From Sipunculus nudus (Eukaryota > Annelida > Sipuncula > Golfingiida > Sipunculidae), in contig CM049321.1 of the NCBI GenBank assembly GCA_026874595.1, positions 11,689,479 to 11,753,478 on the forward strand: a stretch of 64,000 bases of DNA. Reading direction: 5' to 3'. This document shows, in pieces, positions 52,860 to 64,000 of the stretch. Made by a program: the position numbers and the translations under genes. Under the pieces are notes generated by a model. The model did no database searches, had not been told where the DNA came from, and was given only the letters and a program-made list of their open reading frames with translations. Positions within the stretch are counted from its first letter, which is position 1, and each line of letters opens with the position of its first letter.

Positions 52860-53235
52860 ATCCAGGGAATTGGTCTGCGTCCCTACGGGACATATTTGTG
52901 TGTAATTGTAGAAAAATGCTTCATTTCTGTGGTGTTTTCACCGTAAGCAAAGAATAAGCAAAACGTAAGCAAATTGTAAGCAAAGGAACAATTTCTTCAT
53001 AAATTCTTTTTGTAAATATTTTCTAGAGACATAATATATTATTTGTGTAACCCGGAGCCTAATTATATCGGAAACGATGCAAAACAGTAGATCAAATGAG
53101 AAAATATTAAAAAATGGGTCCCTATAATCCATAATATCTCTTATTGGATATAACAGTCTTTTACATTTCTCATATTGATTGAACGATTGTGCCCTTTATT
53201 TTTAGATTAATGTTCACTAGGAGGCACCATTGTGT
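52860..53235 (+). repeat. Prototype CB mosaic monomer
   Basis: Starts as C (CACTAGGAGGCACG, CCAGGGAATTGGTC, then TCCCTACGGGA), but after ACATATTTGTGTGTAA it switches to TTGTAGAAAAATGC and the B-type TTTTCACCGTAAGC, so a second crossover point lies in the ATAT-T-GTGTGTA part of the core. It is followed by a CA monomer. The same mosaic recurs at 57738. Confidence 0.76.
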
Positions 53236-53983
53236 AGCAAGGGAATTAGTCTGCGTACCCATGGGTCATATTCGTGTGTATTTGTAGAAAAATGCTTCAT
53301 TTCCGTGGTGTTTTCTCAATAAACAAAGCATAAGCAAAACGTTAGCAAATTGTAAGCAAAGGAACGTCTTCATAAATTCTTTTTGTAAATATTTTCTAGA
53401 GACATAATATATTATTTGTCTAACCCGGAGCTTAATTATATCGGAAACGATGCAAAACAGTAGATCAAATGAGAAAATATTAAAAAATGGGTCCCTATAA
53501 TCCATAATATCTCTTATTGGATATAGCAGTCTTTTACATTTCTCATATTGATTGAACGATTGTGCCCTTTATTTTTAGATTAATGTTCACTAGGAGGCAC
53601 CATGTGTAGCAAGGGAAATAGTCTGCGTCCCTACGGGACATATTTGTTTGTTTTTGATGAAAAATTCTTCATTTCTGTGGTGTTTTCTCAATAAGCAAAG
53701 CATAAGCAAAACGTAAGCAATTTTTAAGCAAAGAAATAATATCTTCATAAATTCTTTTTGCGACTATTTTCTGAGGATATAATGAATTATTAGGGTTCCA
53801 GGGAGTCTAATCATGTCGGAAATAGTGGAAAATTGTAGATAAATTGGGAAAGAAATCAGAAAATGGGTCTCGAATTTAATATTATCCCTTTCAGAAAATA
53901 GTAATATTTCATATTTTTACATTCTATTGAAAGATTTTGCCTTTTATTTTTAAATTCCTGTTCACTTAGCGTCACTATTTTGT

Positions 53984-56900
53984 CCCCAAGTAACTTGTCT
54001 GCGTACCTATGTGTCATATTCGTGTGTATTTGTAGAAAAATGCTTCATTTCTGTGGTGTTTTCACCGTAAGCAAAGAATAAGCAAAGCGTAAGGAAAGTG
54101 TAAGCAAAGGAACTACATCTTCATAAATTGTTTTTGCGACTGTTTTCTGAGGACATAATGTATTATTGGGGTTCCAGGGAGTCTAATCATGTCGGAAATA
54201 GTGGAAAATTGTAGATAAATTGTGAAAGAAATAAGAGAATGGGTCTCGAATTTAATATTATCCCTTTCAGAAAATAGTAATATTTCTTATTTTTACATTT
54301 TATTGAAAGATTTTGCCTTTTATTTTTAGATTCCTGTTCACTTAGCGTCGCTATTTTGTCGCCAAGGAACTTGTCTGCGTACCCATGGGTCATATTCGTG
54401 TGCATTTGTAGAAAAATGCTTCATTTCTGTGGTGTTTTCTCAATAAGCAAAGCATAAGCAAAACGCAAGCGATTTTTAAGCAAAGAAACAATATCTTCAT
54501 AAATTCTTTTTGCGACTATTTTCTGAGGACATAATGAATGATTAGGGTTCCAGGGAGTCTAATTATGTCGGAAATAGTGGAAAATTGTAGATAAATTGGG
54601 AAAGAATTAAGAAAATGGGTCTCGAAATCGATATTGTGCCTTTTAGAAAATAGCATTATTTTATATTTCGACTTTTTATTGAAAGATTTAGCCATTTATA
54701 TTTAGAATCCGGTTCACTAAGCGTCACTATTTTGTCGGCAAGAAACTTGTCTGCGTACCCATGGGTCATATTCGTGTGTATTTTTAGAAAAATGCTTCAT
54801 TTCTGTGGTGTTTTCGCCGTAAGCAAAGAATAAGCAAAGCGTAAGGAAAGTGTAAGCAAAGGAAATACATCTTCATAAATTCTTTTTGTGAATATTGTTT
54901 TAAGACATAATGTATTATTTGATTAACCAGGAGCCTAATTATATCGGAAACGTTGCAAAACAGTTGATCAATTGAGAAAAAATAAAAAAATGGGTCCCTA
55001 TAATCCATAATATCTCTTATTGGAAATAGCAGACTGTTACATTTCTAATATTGATTGAACGATTGTGCCCTTTATTTTTAGATTAAGGTTCACAAGGAGG
55101 CACCATTGTGTAGCCAGGGAATTAGTCTGCGTACCCATGGGTCATATTCGTGTGTATTTGTAGAAAAATGCTTCATTTCCGTGGTGTTTTCTCAATAAGC
55201 AAAGCATAAGCAAAACGTAAGCAAATTGTAAGCAAAGGAACAATGTCTTCATAAATTCCTTTTGTAAATATTTTCTAGAGACATAATGTATAATTTGACT
55301 AACCGGGAGCCTAATTATATCGGAAACGGTGCAAAACAGTAGATCAATTGAAAAAAATTAAAAAAAGGGTCCCTATATTCCCTAACATCTCTTATTAGAA
55401 ATAGCAATCTTTTACATTTCTAATAATGATTGAACGATTGTTCCCTTTACTTTTAGATTAATGTTCACTAGGAGGCACCATTGTGTAGGAAGGGAAATAG
55501 TCTTCGTCCCTACGGGACATATTTGTTTGTTTTTGTTGAAAAATGCTTCATTTCTGTGGTGTTTTCTCAATAAGCAAAGCATAAGCAAAACGCAAGCAAT
55601 TTTTAAGCAAATAAACAATATCTTCATAAATTCTTTTTGCGACTAATTTCTGAGGACATAATTATTATTAGGGTTCCAGGGAGTCTTATCATGTCGGAAA
55701 TAGTGGAAAATTGTAGATAAATTGGGAAAGAATTAAGAAAATGGGTCTCGAAATCGATATTGTCCCTTTTAGAAAATAGCAATATTTTAAATTTCGACTT
55801 TTTATTGAAAGATTTTGCCATTTTTATTTAGAATCCGGTTCACTAAGCGTCACTATTTTGTCGCCAAGAAACTTGCCTGCGTACCCATGGGTCATATTCG
55901 TGTGTATTTGTAGAAAAATGCTTCATTTCTGTGGTGTTTTCACCGTAAGCAAAGAATAAGCAAAACGTTAGCAAACTGTAAGCAAAGGAACGTCTTCATA
56001 AATTATTTTTGTAAATATTTTCTAGAGACATAATATATTATTTGTCTAACCCAGAGCTTAATTATATCGGAAACGATGCAAAACAGTAGATCAAATGAGA
56101 AAATATTAAAAAATGGGTCCCTATAATCCATAATATCTCTTATTGGATATAGCAGTCTTTTACATTTCTCATATTGATTGAACGATTGTGCCCTTTATTT
56201 TTAGATTAATGTTCACTAGGAGGCACCATGTGTAGCAAGGGAAATAGTCTGCGTCCCTACGGGACATATTTGTTTGTTTTTGATGAAAAATTCTTCATTT
56301 CTGTGGTGTTTTCTCAATAAGCAAAGCATAAGCAAAACGTAAGCAATTTTTAAGCAAAGAAATAATATCTTCATAAATTCTTTTTGCGACTATTTTCTGA
56401 GGATATAATGAATTATTAGGGTTCCAGGGAGTCTAATCATGTCGGAAATAGTGGAAAATTGTAGATAAATTGGGAAAGAAATCAGAAAATGGGTCTCGAA
56501 TTTAATATTATCCCTTTCAGAAAATAGTAATATTTCATATTTTTACATTCTATTGAAAGATTTTGCCTTTTATTTTTAAATTCCTGTTCACTTAGCGTCA
56601 CTATTTTGTCCCCAAGTAACTTGTCTGCGTACCTATGTGTCATATTCGTGTGTATTTGTAGAAAAATGCTTCATTTCTGTGGTGTTTTCACCGTAAGCAA
56701 AGAATAAGCAAAGCGTAAGGAAAGTGTAAGCAAAGGAACTACATCTTCATAAATTGTTTTTGCGACTGTTTTCTGAGGACATAATGTATTATTGGGGATC
56801 CAGGGAGTCTAATCATGTTGGAAATAGTGGAAAATTGTAGATAAATTGTGAAAGAAATAAGAGAATGGGTCTCGAATTTAATATTATCCCTTTCAGAAAA

Positions 56901-58864
56901 TAGTAATATTTCTTATTTTTACATTTTATTGAAAGATTTTGCCTTTTATTTTTAGATTCCTGTTCACTTAGCGTCGCTATTTTGTCGCCAAGGAACTTGT
57001 CTGCGTACCCATGGGTCATATTCGTGTGCATTTGTAGAAAAATGCTTCATTTCTGTGGTGTTTTCTCAATAAGCAAAGCATAAGCAAAACGCAAGCGATT
57101 TTTAAGCAAAGAAACAATATCTTCATAAATTCTTTTTGCGACTATTTTCTGAGGACATAATGAATGATTAGGGTTCCAGGGAGTCTAATTATGTCGGAAA
57201 TAGTGGAAAATTGTAGATAAATTGGGAAAGAATTAAGAAAATGGGTCTCGAAATCGATATTGTGCCTTTTAGAAAATAGCAATATTTTATATTTCGACTT
57301 TTTATTGAAAGATTTAGCCATTTATATTTAGAATCCGGTTCACTAAGCGTCACTATTTTGTCGGCAAGAAACTTGTCTGCGTACCCTTGGATCATATTCG
57401 TGTGTATTTTTAGAAAAATGCTTCATTTCTGTGGTGTTTTCGCCGTAAGCAAAGAATAAGCAAAGCGTAAGGAAAGTGTAAGCAAAGGAAATACATCTTC
57501 ATAAATTCTTTTTGTGAATATTGTTTCAAGACATAATGTATTAGTTGACTAACCAGGAGCCTAATTATATCGGAAACGTTGCAAAACGGTAGATCAAATG
57601 AGAAAAAAATAAAAAATGGGTCCCTATAATCCATAATATCTCTTATTGGAAATAGCAGACTGTTACATTTCTAATATTGATTGAACGATTGTGCCCTTTA
57701 TTTTTAGATTAATGTTCACTAGGAGGCACGATTGTGTATCCAGGGAATTGGTCTGCGTCCCTACGGGACATATTTGTGTGTAATTGTAGAAAAATGCTTC
57801 ATTTCTGTGGTGTTTTCACCGTAAGCAAAGAATAAGCAAAACGTAAGCAAATTGTAAGCAAAGGAACAATTTCTTCATAAATTCTTTTTGTAAATATTTT
57901 CTAGAGACATAATATATTATTTGTGTAACCCGGAGCCTAATTATATCGGAAACGATGCAAAACAGTAGATCAAATGAGAAAATATTAAAAAATGGGTCCC
58001 TATAATCCATAATATCTCTTATTGGATATAACAGTCTTTTACATTTCTCATATTGATTGAACGATTGTGCCCTTTATTTTTAGATTAATGTTCACTAGGA
58101 GGCACCATTGTGTAGCAAGGGAATTAGTCTGCGTACCCATGGGTCATATTCGTGTGTATTTGTAGAAAAATGCTTCATTTCCGTGGTGTTTTCTCAATAA
58201 ACAAAGCATAAGCAAAACGTAAGCAAATTGTAAGCAAAGGAACAATGTCTTCATAAATTCCTTTTGTAAATATTTTCTAGAGACATAATGTATAATTTGA
58301 CTAACCGGGAGCCTAATTATATCGGAAACGGTGCAAAACAGTAGATCAATTGAAAAAAATTAAAAAAAGGGTCCCTATATTCCCTAACATCTCTTATTAG
58401 AAATAGCAATCTTTTACATTTCTAATAATGATTGAACGATTGTTCCCTTTACTTTTAGATTAATGTTCACTAGGAGGCACCATTGTGTAGGAAGGGAAAT
58501 AGTCTTCGTCCCTACGGGACATATTTGTTTGTTTTTGTTGAAAAATGCTTCATTTCTGTGGTGTTTTCTCAATAAGCAAAGCATAAGCAAAACGCAAGCA
58601 ATTTTTAAGCAAATAAACAATATCTTCATAAATTCTTTTTGCGACTTATTTCTGAGGACATAATAAATTATTAGGGTTCCAGGGAGTCTAATCATGTCGG
58701 AAATAGTGGAAAATTGTAGATAAATTGGGAAAGAATTAAGAAAATGGGTCTCGAAATCGATATTGTCCCTTTTAGAAAATAGCAATATTTTAAATTTCGA
58801 CTTTTTATTGAAAGATTTTGCCATTTTTATTTAGAATCCGGTTCACTAAGCGTCACTATTTTGT
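53984..58864 (+). repeat. Right 13-mer higher-order repeat, copy 2
   Basis: Anchors: 53984X', 54360A, 54736B, 55112CA, 55487C, 55862B, 56234C, 56610X', 56986A, 57362B, 57738CB, 58114CA, 58489C. It matches copy 1 at a shift of 4878-4879 bp up to about 58,220. There, inside the CA monomer, it follows the 50.3-kb version (ACGTAAGCAAATTG) and not the 53.3-kb version (ACGTTAGCAAATTG). The last C therefore differs from copy 1 and leads into B, not X'. Small private changes include CCCTTGGATC near 57386 and GGGGATCCAGG near 56794. Confidence 0.84.
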
Positions 58865-61800
58865 CGCCAAGAAACTTGCCTGCGTACCCATGGGTCATAT
58901 TCGTGTGTATTTGTAGAAAAATGCTTCATTTCTGTGGTGTTTTCACCGTAAGCAAAGAATAAGCAAAACGTTAGCAAATTGTAAGCAAAGGAACGTCTTC
59001 ATAAATTCTTTTTGTAAATATTTTCTAGAGACATAATATATTATTTGTCTAACCCGGAGCTTAATTATATCGGAAACGATGCAAAACAGTAGATCAAATG
59101 AGAAAATATTAAAAAAATGGGTCCCTATAATCCATAATATCTCTTATTGGATATAGCAGTCTTTTACATTTCTCATATTGATTGAACGATTGTGCCCTTT
59201 ATTTTTAGATTAATGTTCACTAGGAGGCACCTTGTGTAGCAAGGGAAATAGTCTGCGTCCCTACGGGACATATTTGTTTGTTTTCGATGAAAAATTCTTC
59301 ATTTCTGTGGTGTTTTCTCAATAAGCAAAGCATAAGCAAAACGTAAGCAATTTTTAAGCAAAGAAATAATATCTTCATAAATTCTTTTTGCGACTATTTT
59401 CTGAGGATATAATGAATTATTAGGGTTCCAGGGAGTCTAATCATGTCGGAAATAGTGGAAAATTGTAGATAAATTGGGAAAGAAATCAGAAAATGGGTCT
59501 CGAATTTAATATTATCCCTTTCAGAAAATAGTAATATTTCATATTTTTACATTCTATTGAAAGATTTTGCCTTTTATTTTTAAATTCCTGTTCACTTAGC
59601 GTCACTATTTTGTCCCCAAGTAACTTGTCTGCGTACCTATGTGTCATATTCGTGTGTATTTGTAGAAAAATGCTTCATTTCTGTGGTGTTTTCACCGTAA
59701 GCAAAGAATAAGCAAAGCGTAAGGAAAGTGTAAGCAAAGGAACTACATCTTCATAAATTGTTTTTGCGACTGTTTTCTGAGGACATAATGTATTATTGGG
59801 GTTCCAGGGAGTCTAATCATGTCGGAAATAGTGGAAAATTGTAGATAAATTGTGAAAGAAATAAGAGAATGGGTCTCGAATTTAATATTATTCCTTTCAG
59901 AAAATAGTAATATTTCTTATTTTTACATTTTATTGAAAGATTTTGCCTTTTATTTTTAGATTCCTGTTCACTTAGCGTCGCTATTTTGTCGCCAAGGAAC
60001 TTGTCTGCGTACCCATGGGTCATATTCGTGTGCATTTGTAGAAAAATGCTTCATTTCTGTGGTGTTTTCTCAATAAGCAAAGCATAAGCAAAACGCAAGC
60101 GATTTTTAAGCAAAGAAACAATATCTTCATAAATTCTTTTTGCGACTATTTTCTGAGGACATAATGAATGATTAGGGTTCCAGGGAGTCTAATTATGTCG
60201 GAAATAGTGGAAAATTGTAGATAAATTGGGAAAGAATTAAGAAAATGGGTCTCGAAATCGATATTGTGCCTTTTAGAAAATAGCAATATTTTATATTTCA
60301 ACTTTTTATTGAAAGATTTAGCCATTTATATTTAGAATCCGGTTCACTAAGCGTCACTATTTTGTCGGCAAGAAACTTGTCTGCGTACCCATGGGTCATA
60401 TTCGTGTGTATTTTTAGAAAAATGCTTCATTTCTGTGGTGTTTTCGCCGTAAGCAAAGAATAAGCAAAGCGTAAGGAAAGTGTAAGCAAAGGAAATACAT
60501 CTTCATAAATTCTTTTTGTGAATATTGTTTCAAGACATAATGTATTAGTTGACTAACCAGGAGCCTAATTATATCGGAAACGATGCAAAACAGTAGATCA
60601 AATGAGAAAATATTAAAAAATGGGTCCCTATAATCCATAATATCTCTTATTGGATATAGCAGACTTTTACATTTCTCATATTGATTGAACGATTGTGCCC
60701 TTTATTTTTAGATAAATGTTCACTAGGAGGCACCATTGTGTAGCAAGGGAAATAGTCTGCGTCCCTACGGGACATATTTGTTTGTTTTTGTTGAAAAATT
60801 CTTCATTTATGTGGTGTTTTCTCAATAAGCAAAGCATAAGCAAAACGCAAGCAATTTTTAAGCAAAGAAACAATATCTTCATAAATTCTTTTTGCGACTA
60901 TTTTCTGAGGACATAATAAATTATTAGGGTTCCAGGGAGTCTGATCATGTCGGAAATAGTGGAAAATTGTAGATAAATTGGGAAAGAATAAAGAAAATGG
61001 GTCTCGAAATCGATATTGTCCCTTTTAGAAAATAGCAATATTTTAAATTTCGACTTTTTATTGAAAGATTTTGCCATTTTTATTTAGAATCCGGTTCACT
61101 AGGCGTCACTATTTTGTCGCCAAGAAACTTGTCTGCGTACCCATGGGTCATATTCGTGTGTATTTGTAGAAAAATGCTTCATTTCTGTGGTGTTTTTACC
61201 GTAAGCAAAGAATAAGCAAAGCGTAATGAAAGTGTAAGCAAAGGAACTACATATTCATAAATTCTTTTATGAATATTGTTTTAAGACATAATGTATTAGT
61301 TGACTAACCAGGAGCCTTATTATATCGGAAACGTTGCAAAACAGTAGATCAAATGAGAAAAAATTAAAAAATGGGTCCCTATAATCCATAATATCTCTTA
61401 TTGGAAATAGCAGACTGTTACATTTCTAATATTGATTGAACGATTGTGCCCTTTATTTTTAGATTAATGTTCATTAGGAGGCACCATTGTGTAGCCAGGA
61501 AATTAGTCTGCGTACCCATGGGTCATATTCGTGTGTATTTGTAGAAAAATGCTTCATTTCTGTGGTGTTTTCTCAATAAGCAAAGCATAAGCAAAACGTA
61601 AGCAAATTGTAAGCAAAGGAACAATGTCTTCATAAATTCTTTTTGTAAATATTTTCTAGAGACATAATGTATAATTTGACTAACCCGGAGCCTAATTATA
61701 TCGGAAACGGTGCAAAACAGTAGATCAAATGAGAAAAAAAAAAAAAAATTGCTCCCTATAATCCCTAACCTTTCTTAATGGAAATAGCAGACTGTTACAT

Positions 61801-64000
61801 TTCTAATATTGATTGAACGAATGTTCCCTTTACTTTTAGATTAATGTTCACTAGGAGGCACCATTGTGTAGGAAGAGAATTAGTCTGCATCCCTACTGGA
61901 CATATTCGTGTGTATTTTTTGAAAATGCTTCATTTCTGTGGTGTTTTCTCAATAAGCAAAGCATAAGCAAAACGCAAGCAAAATGTAAGCAAAAGAAAAA
62001 TGTCTTCATATATTCTTTTTGCGACAATTTTCTGAGGATATAATGTATTATTAGGGTTTCAGGGAGTCTAATCGTATCGGAAATAGTAGAAAATTGTAGA
62101 TAAATTGGGAAAGAAATAAGAAAATGGGTCTCGAATTTAATATTAACCCTTTCAGAAAATAGTAATATTTTATATTTTTACATTTTATTGAAAGATTTTG
62201 CCTTTTACTTTTAAATTCTTGTTCACTTAGCGTCGCTATTTTGTCGCCAAGGAACTTGTCTGCTTACCTATGGGTCATATTCGTGTGTATTTGTAGAAAA
62301 ATGCTTCATTTCTGTGGTGTTTTCACCGTAAGCAAAGAATAAGAAAAGCGTAAGGAAAGTGTAAGCAAAGGAACTACATCTTCATTAAATTCTTTTTGTG
62401 AATATTTTCTCAAGACATAATGTAATAGTTGACTAACCAGGAGCCTAATTATATCGGAAATGGTGCAAAACAGTAGATCAAATGAGAAAAAATAAAAAAA
62501 TGGGTCCATATAATCCATAATATCTCTTATTGGATATAGCAGTCTTTTACATTTCTAATATTGATTGAAAGAATGTTCCCTTTACTTTTAGATTAATGTT
62601 CACTAGGAGGCACCATTTTGTAGGAAGAGAATTAGTCTGCATCCCTACTGGACATATTCGTGTGTATTTTTTGAAAATGCTTCATTTCTGTGGTGTTTTC
62701 TCAATAAGCAAAGCATAAGCAAAACGCAAGCAAATTGTAAGCAAAAGAAAAATGTCTTCATCAATTCTTTTTGCGACTATTTTCTTAGGGTTACAGGGAG
62801 TCTAATCATGTCCGAAATAGTGGAAAATTGTAGATAAATTGGGAAAGAAATAAGAAAATGGGTCTCGAATTTAATATTATCCCTTTCAGAAAATAGTAAT
62901 ATTTCATATTTTTACATTTTATTGAAAGATTTTGCCTTTTATTTTTAGATTCCTGTTCACTTAGCGTCGCTATTTTGTCGCCAAGGAACTTGTCTGCGTA
63001 CCCATGGGTCATATTCGTGTGCATTTGTAGAAAAATGCTTCATTTCTGTGGTGTTTTCTCAATAAGCAAAGCATAAGCAAAACGCAAGCAATTTTTAAGC
63101 AAAGAAACAATATCTTCATAAATTCTTTTTGCGACTATTTTCTGAGGACATAATGAATTATTAGGGTTCCAGGGAGTCTAATCATGTCGGAAATAGTAGA
63201 AAATTGTAGATAAATTGGGAAAGAAATAAGAAAATGGGTCTTGAATTTAATATTAACCCTTTCATAAAATAGTAATATTTTATATTTTTACATTCTATTG
63301 AAAGATTTTGCCTTTTATTTTTAAATTCCTGTTCACTTAGCGTCACTATTTTGTCCCCAAGTAACTTGTCTGCGTACCCATGGGTCATATTCGTGTACAT
63401 TTGTAGAAAAATGCTTCATTTCTGTGGTGTTTTCACCGTAAGCAAAGAATAAGCAAAGCGTAAGGAAAGTGTAAGCAAAGGAACTACATCTTCATGAATT
63501 GTTTTTGCGACTATTTTCTGAGGACATAATGTATTATTAGGGTTACAGGGAGTCTAATCATGTCGGAAATAGTGGACAATTGTAGATAAATTGGGAAAGA
63601 AATAAGAAAATGGGTCTCGAATTTAATATTATCCCTTTCAGAAAAAAGTAATATTTCATATTTTTACATTTTATTGAAAGATTTTGCCTTTTATTTTTAG
63701 ATTCCTGTTCACTTAGCGTCGCTATTTTGTCGCCAAGGAACTTGTCTGTGTACCCATGGGTCATATTCGTGTGCATTTGTAGAAAAATGCTTCATTTCTG
63801 TGGTGTTTTCTCAATAAGCAAAGCATAAGCAAAACGCACGCAATTTTTAAGCAAAGAAACAATATCTTCATAAATTCTTTTTGCGACTATTTTCTGAGGA
63901 CATAATGAATTATAAGGGTTCCAGCGTGTCTTATCATGTCGGAAATAGTGGAAAATTGTAGATAAATTTGGAAAGAATTAAGAAAATGGGTCTCGAAATC
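58865..64000 (+). repeat. Irregular right-end stretch, 14 monomers, last partial
   Basis: Anchors and types: 58865B, 59238C, 59614X', 59990A, 60366B, 60742C, 61118B, 61493CA, 61870C, 62245X, 62622C (18 bp short), 62979A, 63355X', 63731A (cut by the window edge). The first few monomers continue the right HOR family. From about 60.6 kb private changes become more frequent: GATAAATGTTC near 60711, a run of about 15 A at 61734-61748, CCCTACTGGACAT in the C monomers at 61870 and 62622, and TTCATTAAATTC near 62383. No HOR copy of this part is in the window. Confidence 0.8.
62622..62978 (+). repeat. C monomer with 18-bp deletion
   Basis: This C is 357 bp long. The usual GACTATTTTCTGAGGA stretch reads GACTATTTTCTTAGGG near 62776-62791: about 18 bases from GAGGACATAATG to the following TTAT are lost, with a T at the junction shared by both sides. 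It is the only monomer I saw with this deletion, so it is a recent private event in the irregular right-end stretch. Confidence 0.75.

Larger units (their letters stand above)
49105..53983 (+). repeat. Right 13-mer higher-order repeat, copy 1 (7+6)
   Basis: Anchors: 49105X', 49481A, 49857B, 50233CA, 50609C, 50984B, 51356C, then 51732X', 52108A, 52484B, 52860CB, 53236CA, 53608C. The two halves (7 monomers, 2627 bp; 6 monomers, 2252 bp) share their X'-A-B starts and differ after that. The whole recurs about 4879 bp later. Same monomer number as the left HOR but a different composition, with mosaics replacing most plain ABCBC pentamers, so the matching number appears coincidental. Confidence 0.86.
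1..64000. repeat. Satellite DNA array, about 376-bp monomer, whole window
   Basis: The phase anchor (CGCC followed by AAG in A and B monomers, AGCC or AGGA followed by AGGG in C monomers) recurs every 375-377 bp from base 1 to 63731, giving about 171 monomers in one orientation. Departures are a few 18-22 bp deletions. The sequence is AT-rich, about two thirds by eye. No unique DNA, transposon or gene interrupts the array. Higher-order periods of 4886, 3759, 7864, 3357 and about 4879 bp are superimposed. The monomer is about two nucleosome repeats long, common for centromeric satellites, but centromere function is an inference. Open frames occur on both strands (longest 145 codons, minus strand, 39474-39911), but they recur only because the DNA recurs, and 376 is not a multiple of three, so no frame continues from monomer to monomer. 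Confidence 0.97.

Noticed and set aside
61734-61748. Run of about 15 A as the tail of a retroposon
   Set aside because: It lies at the usual A-rich GAGAAAAAAT position of a B-type segment, in phase with the array and without flanking duplications, so it is a local expansion.
1-64000. CRISPR array or bacterial repeat cluster
   Set aside because: Repeats are about 376 bp and contiguous, with no unique spacers, no cas genes and no bacterial coding sequence.
1-64000. CENP-B box (TTCG....A..CGGG pattern)
   Set aside because: I looked around TTCGAC, ATATTCGTG, CTACGGGA and TCTCGAAATCG on both strands. None has TTCG and CGGG at the required spacing with the central A. A pattern search over all monomers would confirm.
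1-64000. Assignment to a named satellite or species
   Set aside because: Monomer length and AT content alone fit several insects and plants, and I do not recognise the consensus. A repeat-library search is needed.

Overview
The window is one uninterrupted block of satellite DNA. All 64,000 bases are head-to-tail copies of an AT-rich monomer of about 376 bp, all in the same orientation: about 171 monomers by my hand count of a phase anchor, the last one cut by the window edge. I see no protein-coding gene, RNA gene, transposon, CRISPR array or unique spacer DNA. Such an array points to a eukaryotic centromeric or pericentromeric heterochromatin block. I do not recognise the monomer family and cannot name the organism.

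Monomers fall into three main subfamilies. A carries CTTAGCGTCGC before the anchor, B carries CCGGTTCACTAAGCG, and C carries CACTAGGAGGCACC and TCCCTACGGGA. They follow a grammar: A is followed by B, B by C, and C by A or B, so the commonest module is the pentamer A-B-C-B-C. There are also mosaics: X and X' (A-like start, B-like remainder), CA (C start, A/B-like core) and CB (C start, B-like remainder).

Modules are stacked into higher-order repeats (HORs) whose length changes along the window. 1-9772: two copies of a 13-mer (4886 bp) with no difference seen in the stretches I compared. 9773-13531: a related 10-mer (3759 bp). 13532-16538: a partial copy of the 10-mer. 16539-21056: 12 irregular monomers. 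21057-36784: two copies of a 21-mer (7864 bp) containing a 10-monomer piece of the left 13-mer. 36785-38286: start of a third 21-mer. 38287-45000: two copies of a 9-mer (3357 bp). 45001-49104: 11 irregular monomers. 49105-58864: two copies of a different 13-mer (about 4879 bp) built from 7-mer and 6-mer halves. 58865-64000: irregular monomers with more private changes.

Nothing here works as a gene set. The biology is array evolution: unequal exchange, nested amplification, and mosaics whose switches fall in a conserved core. Within the monomer I see an 11-bp phased AAGCAAA sub-repeat that has lost exactly two units in one lineage, a short dyad that stays symmetric in both B and C despite different bases, and an AT-rich hairpin. 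Positions and shifts come from reading by eye, so identities are described as similar or near-identical, without percentages.
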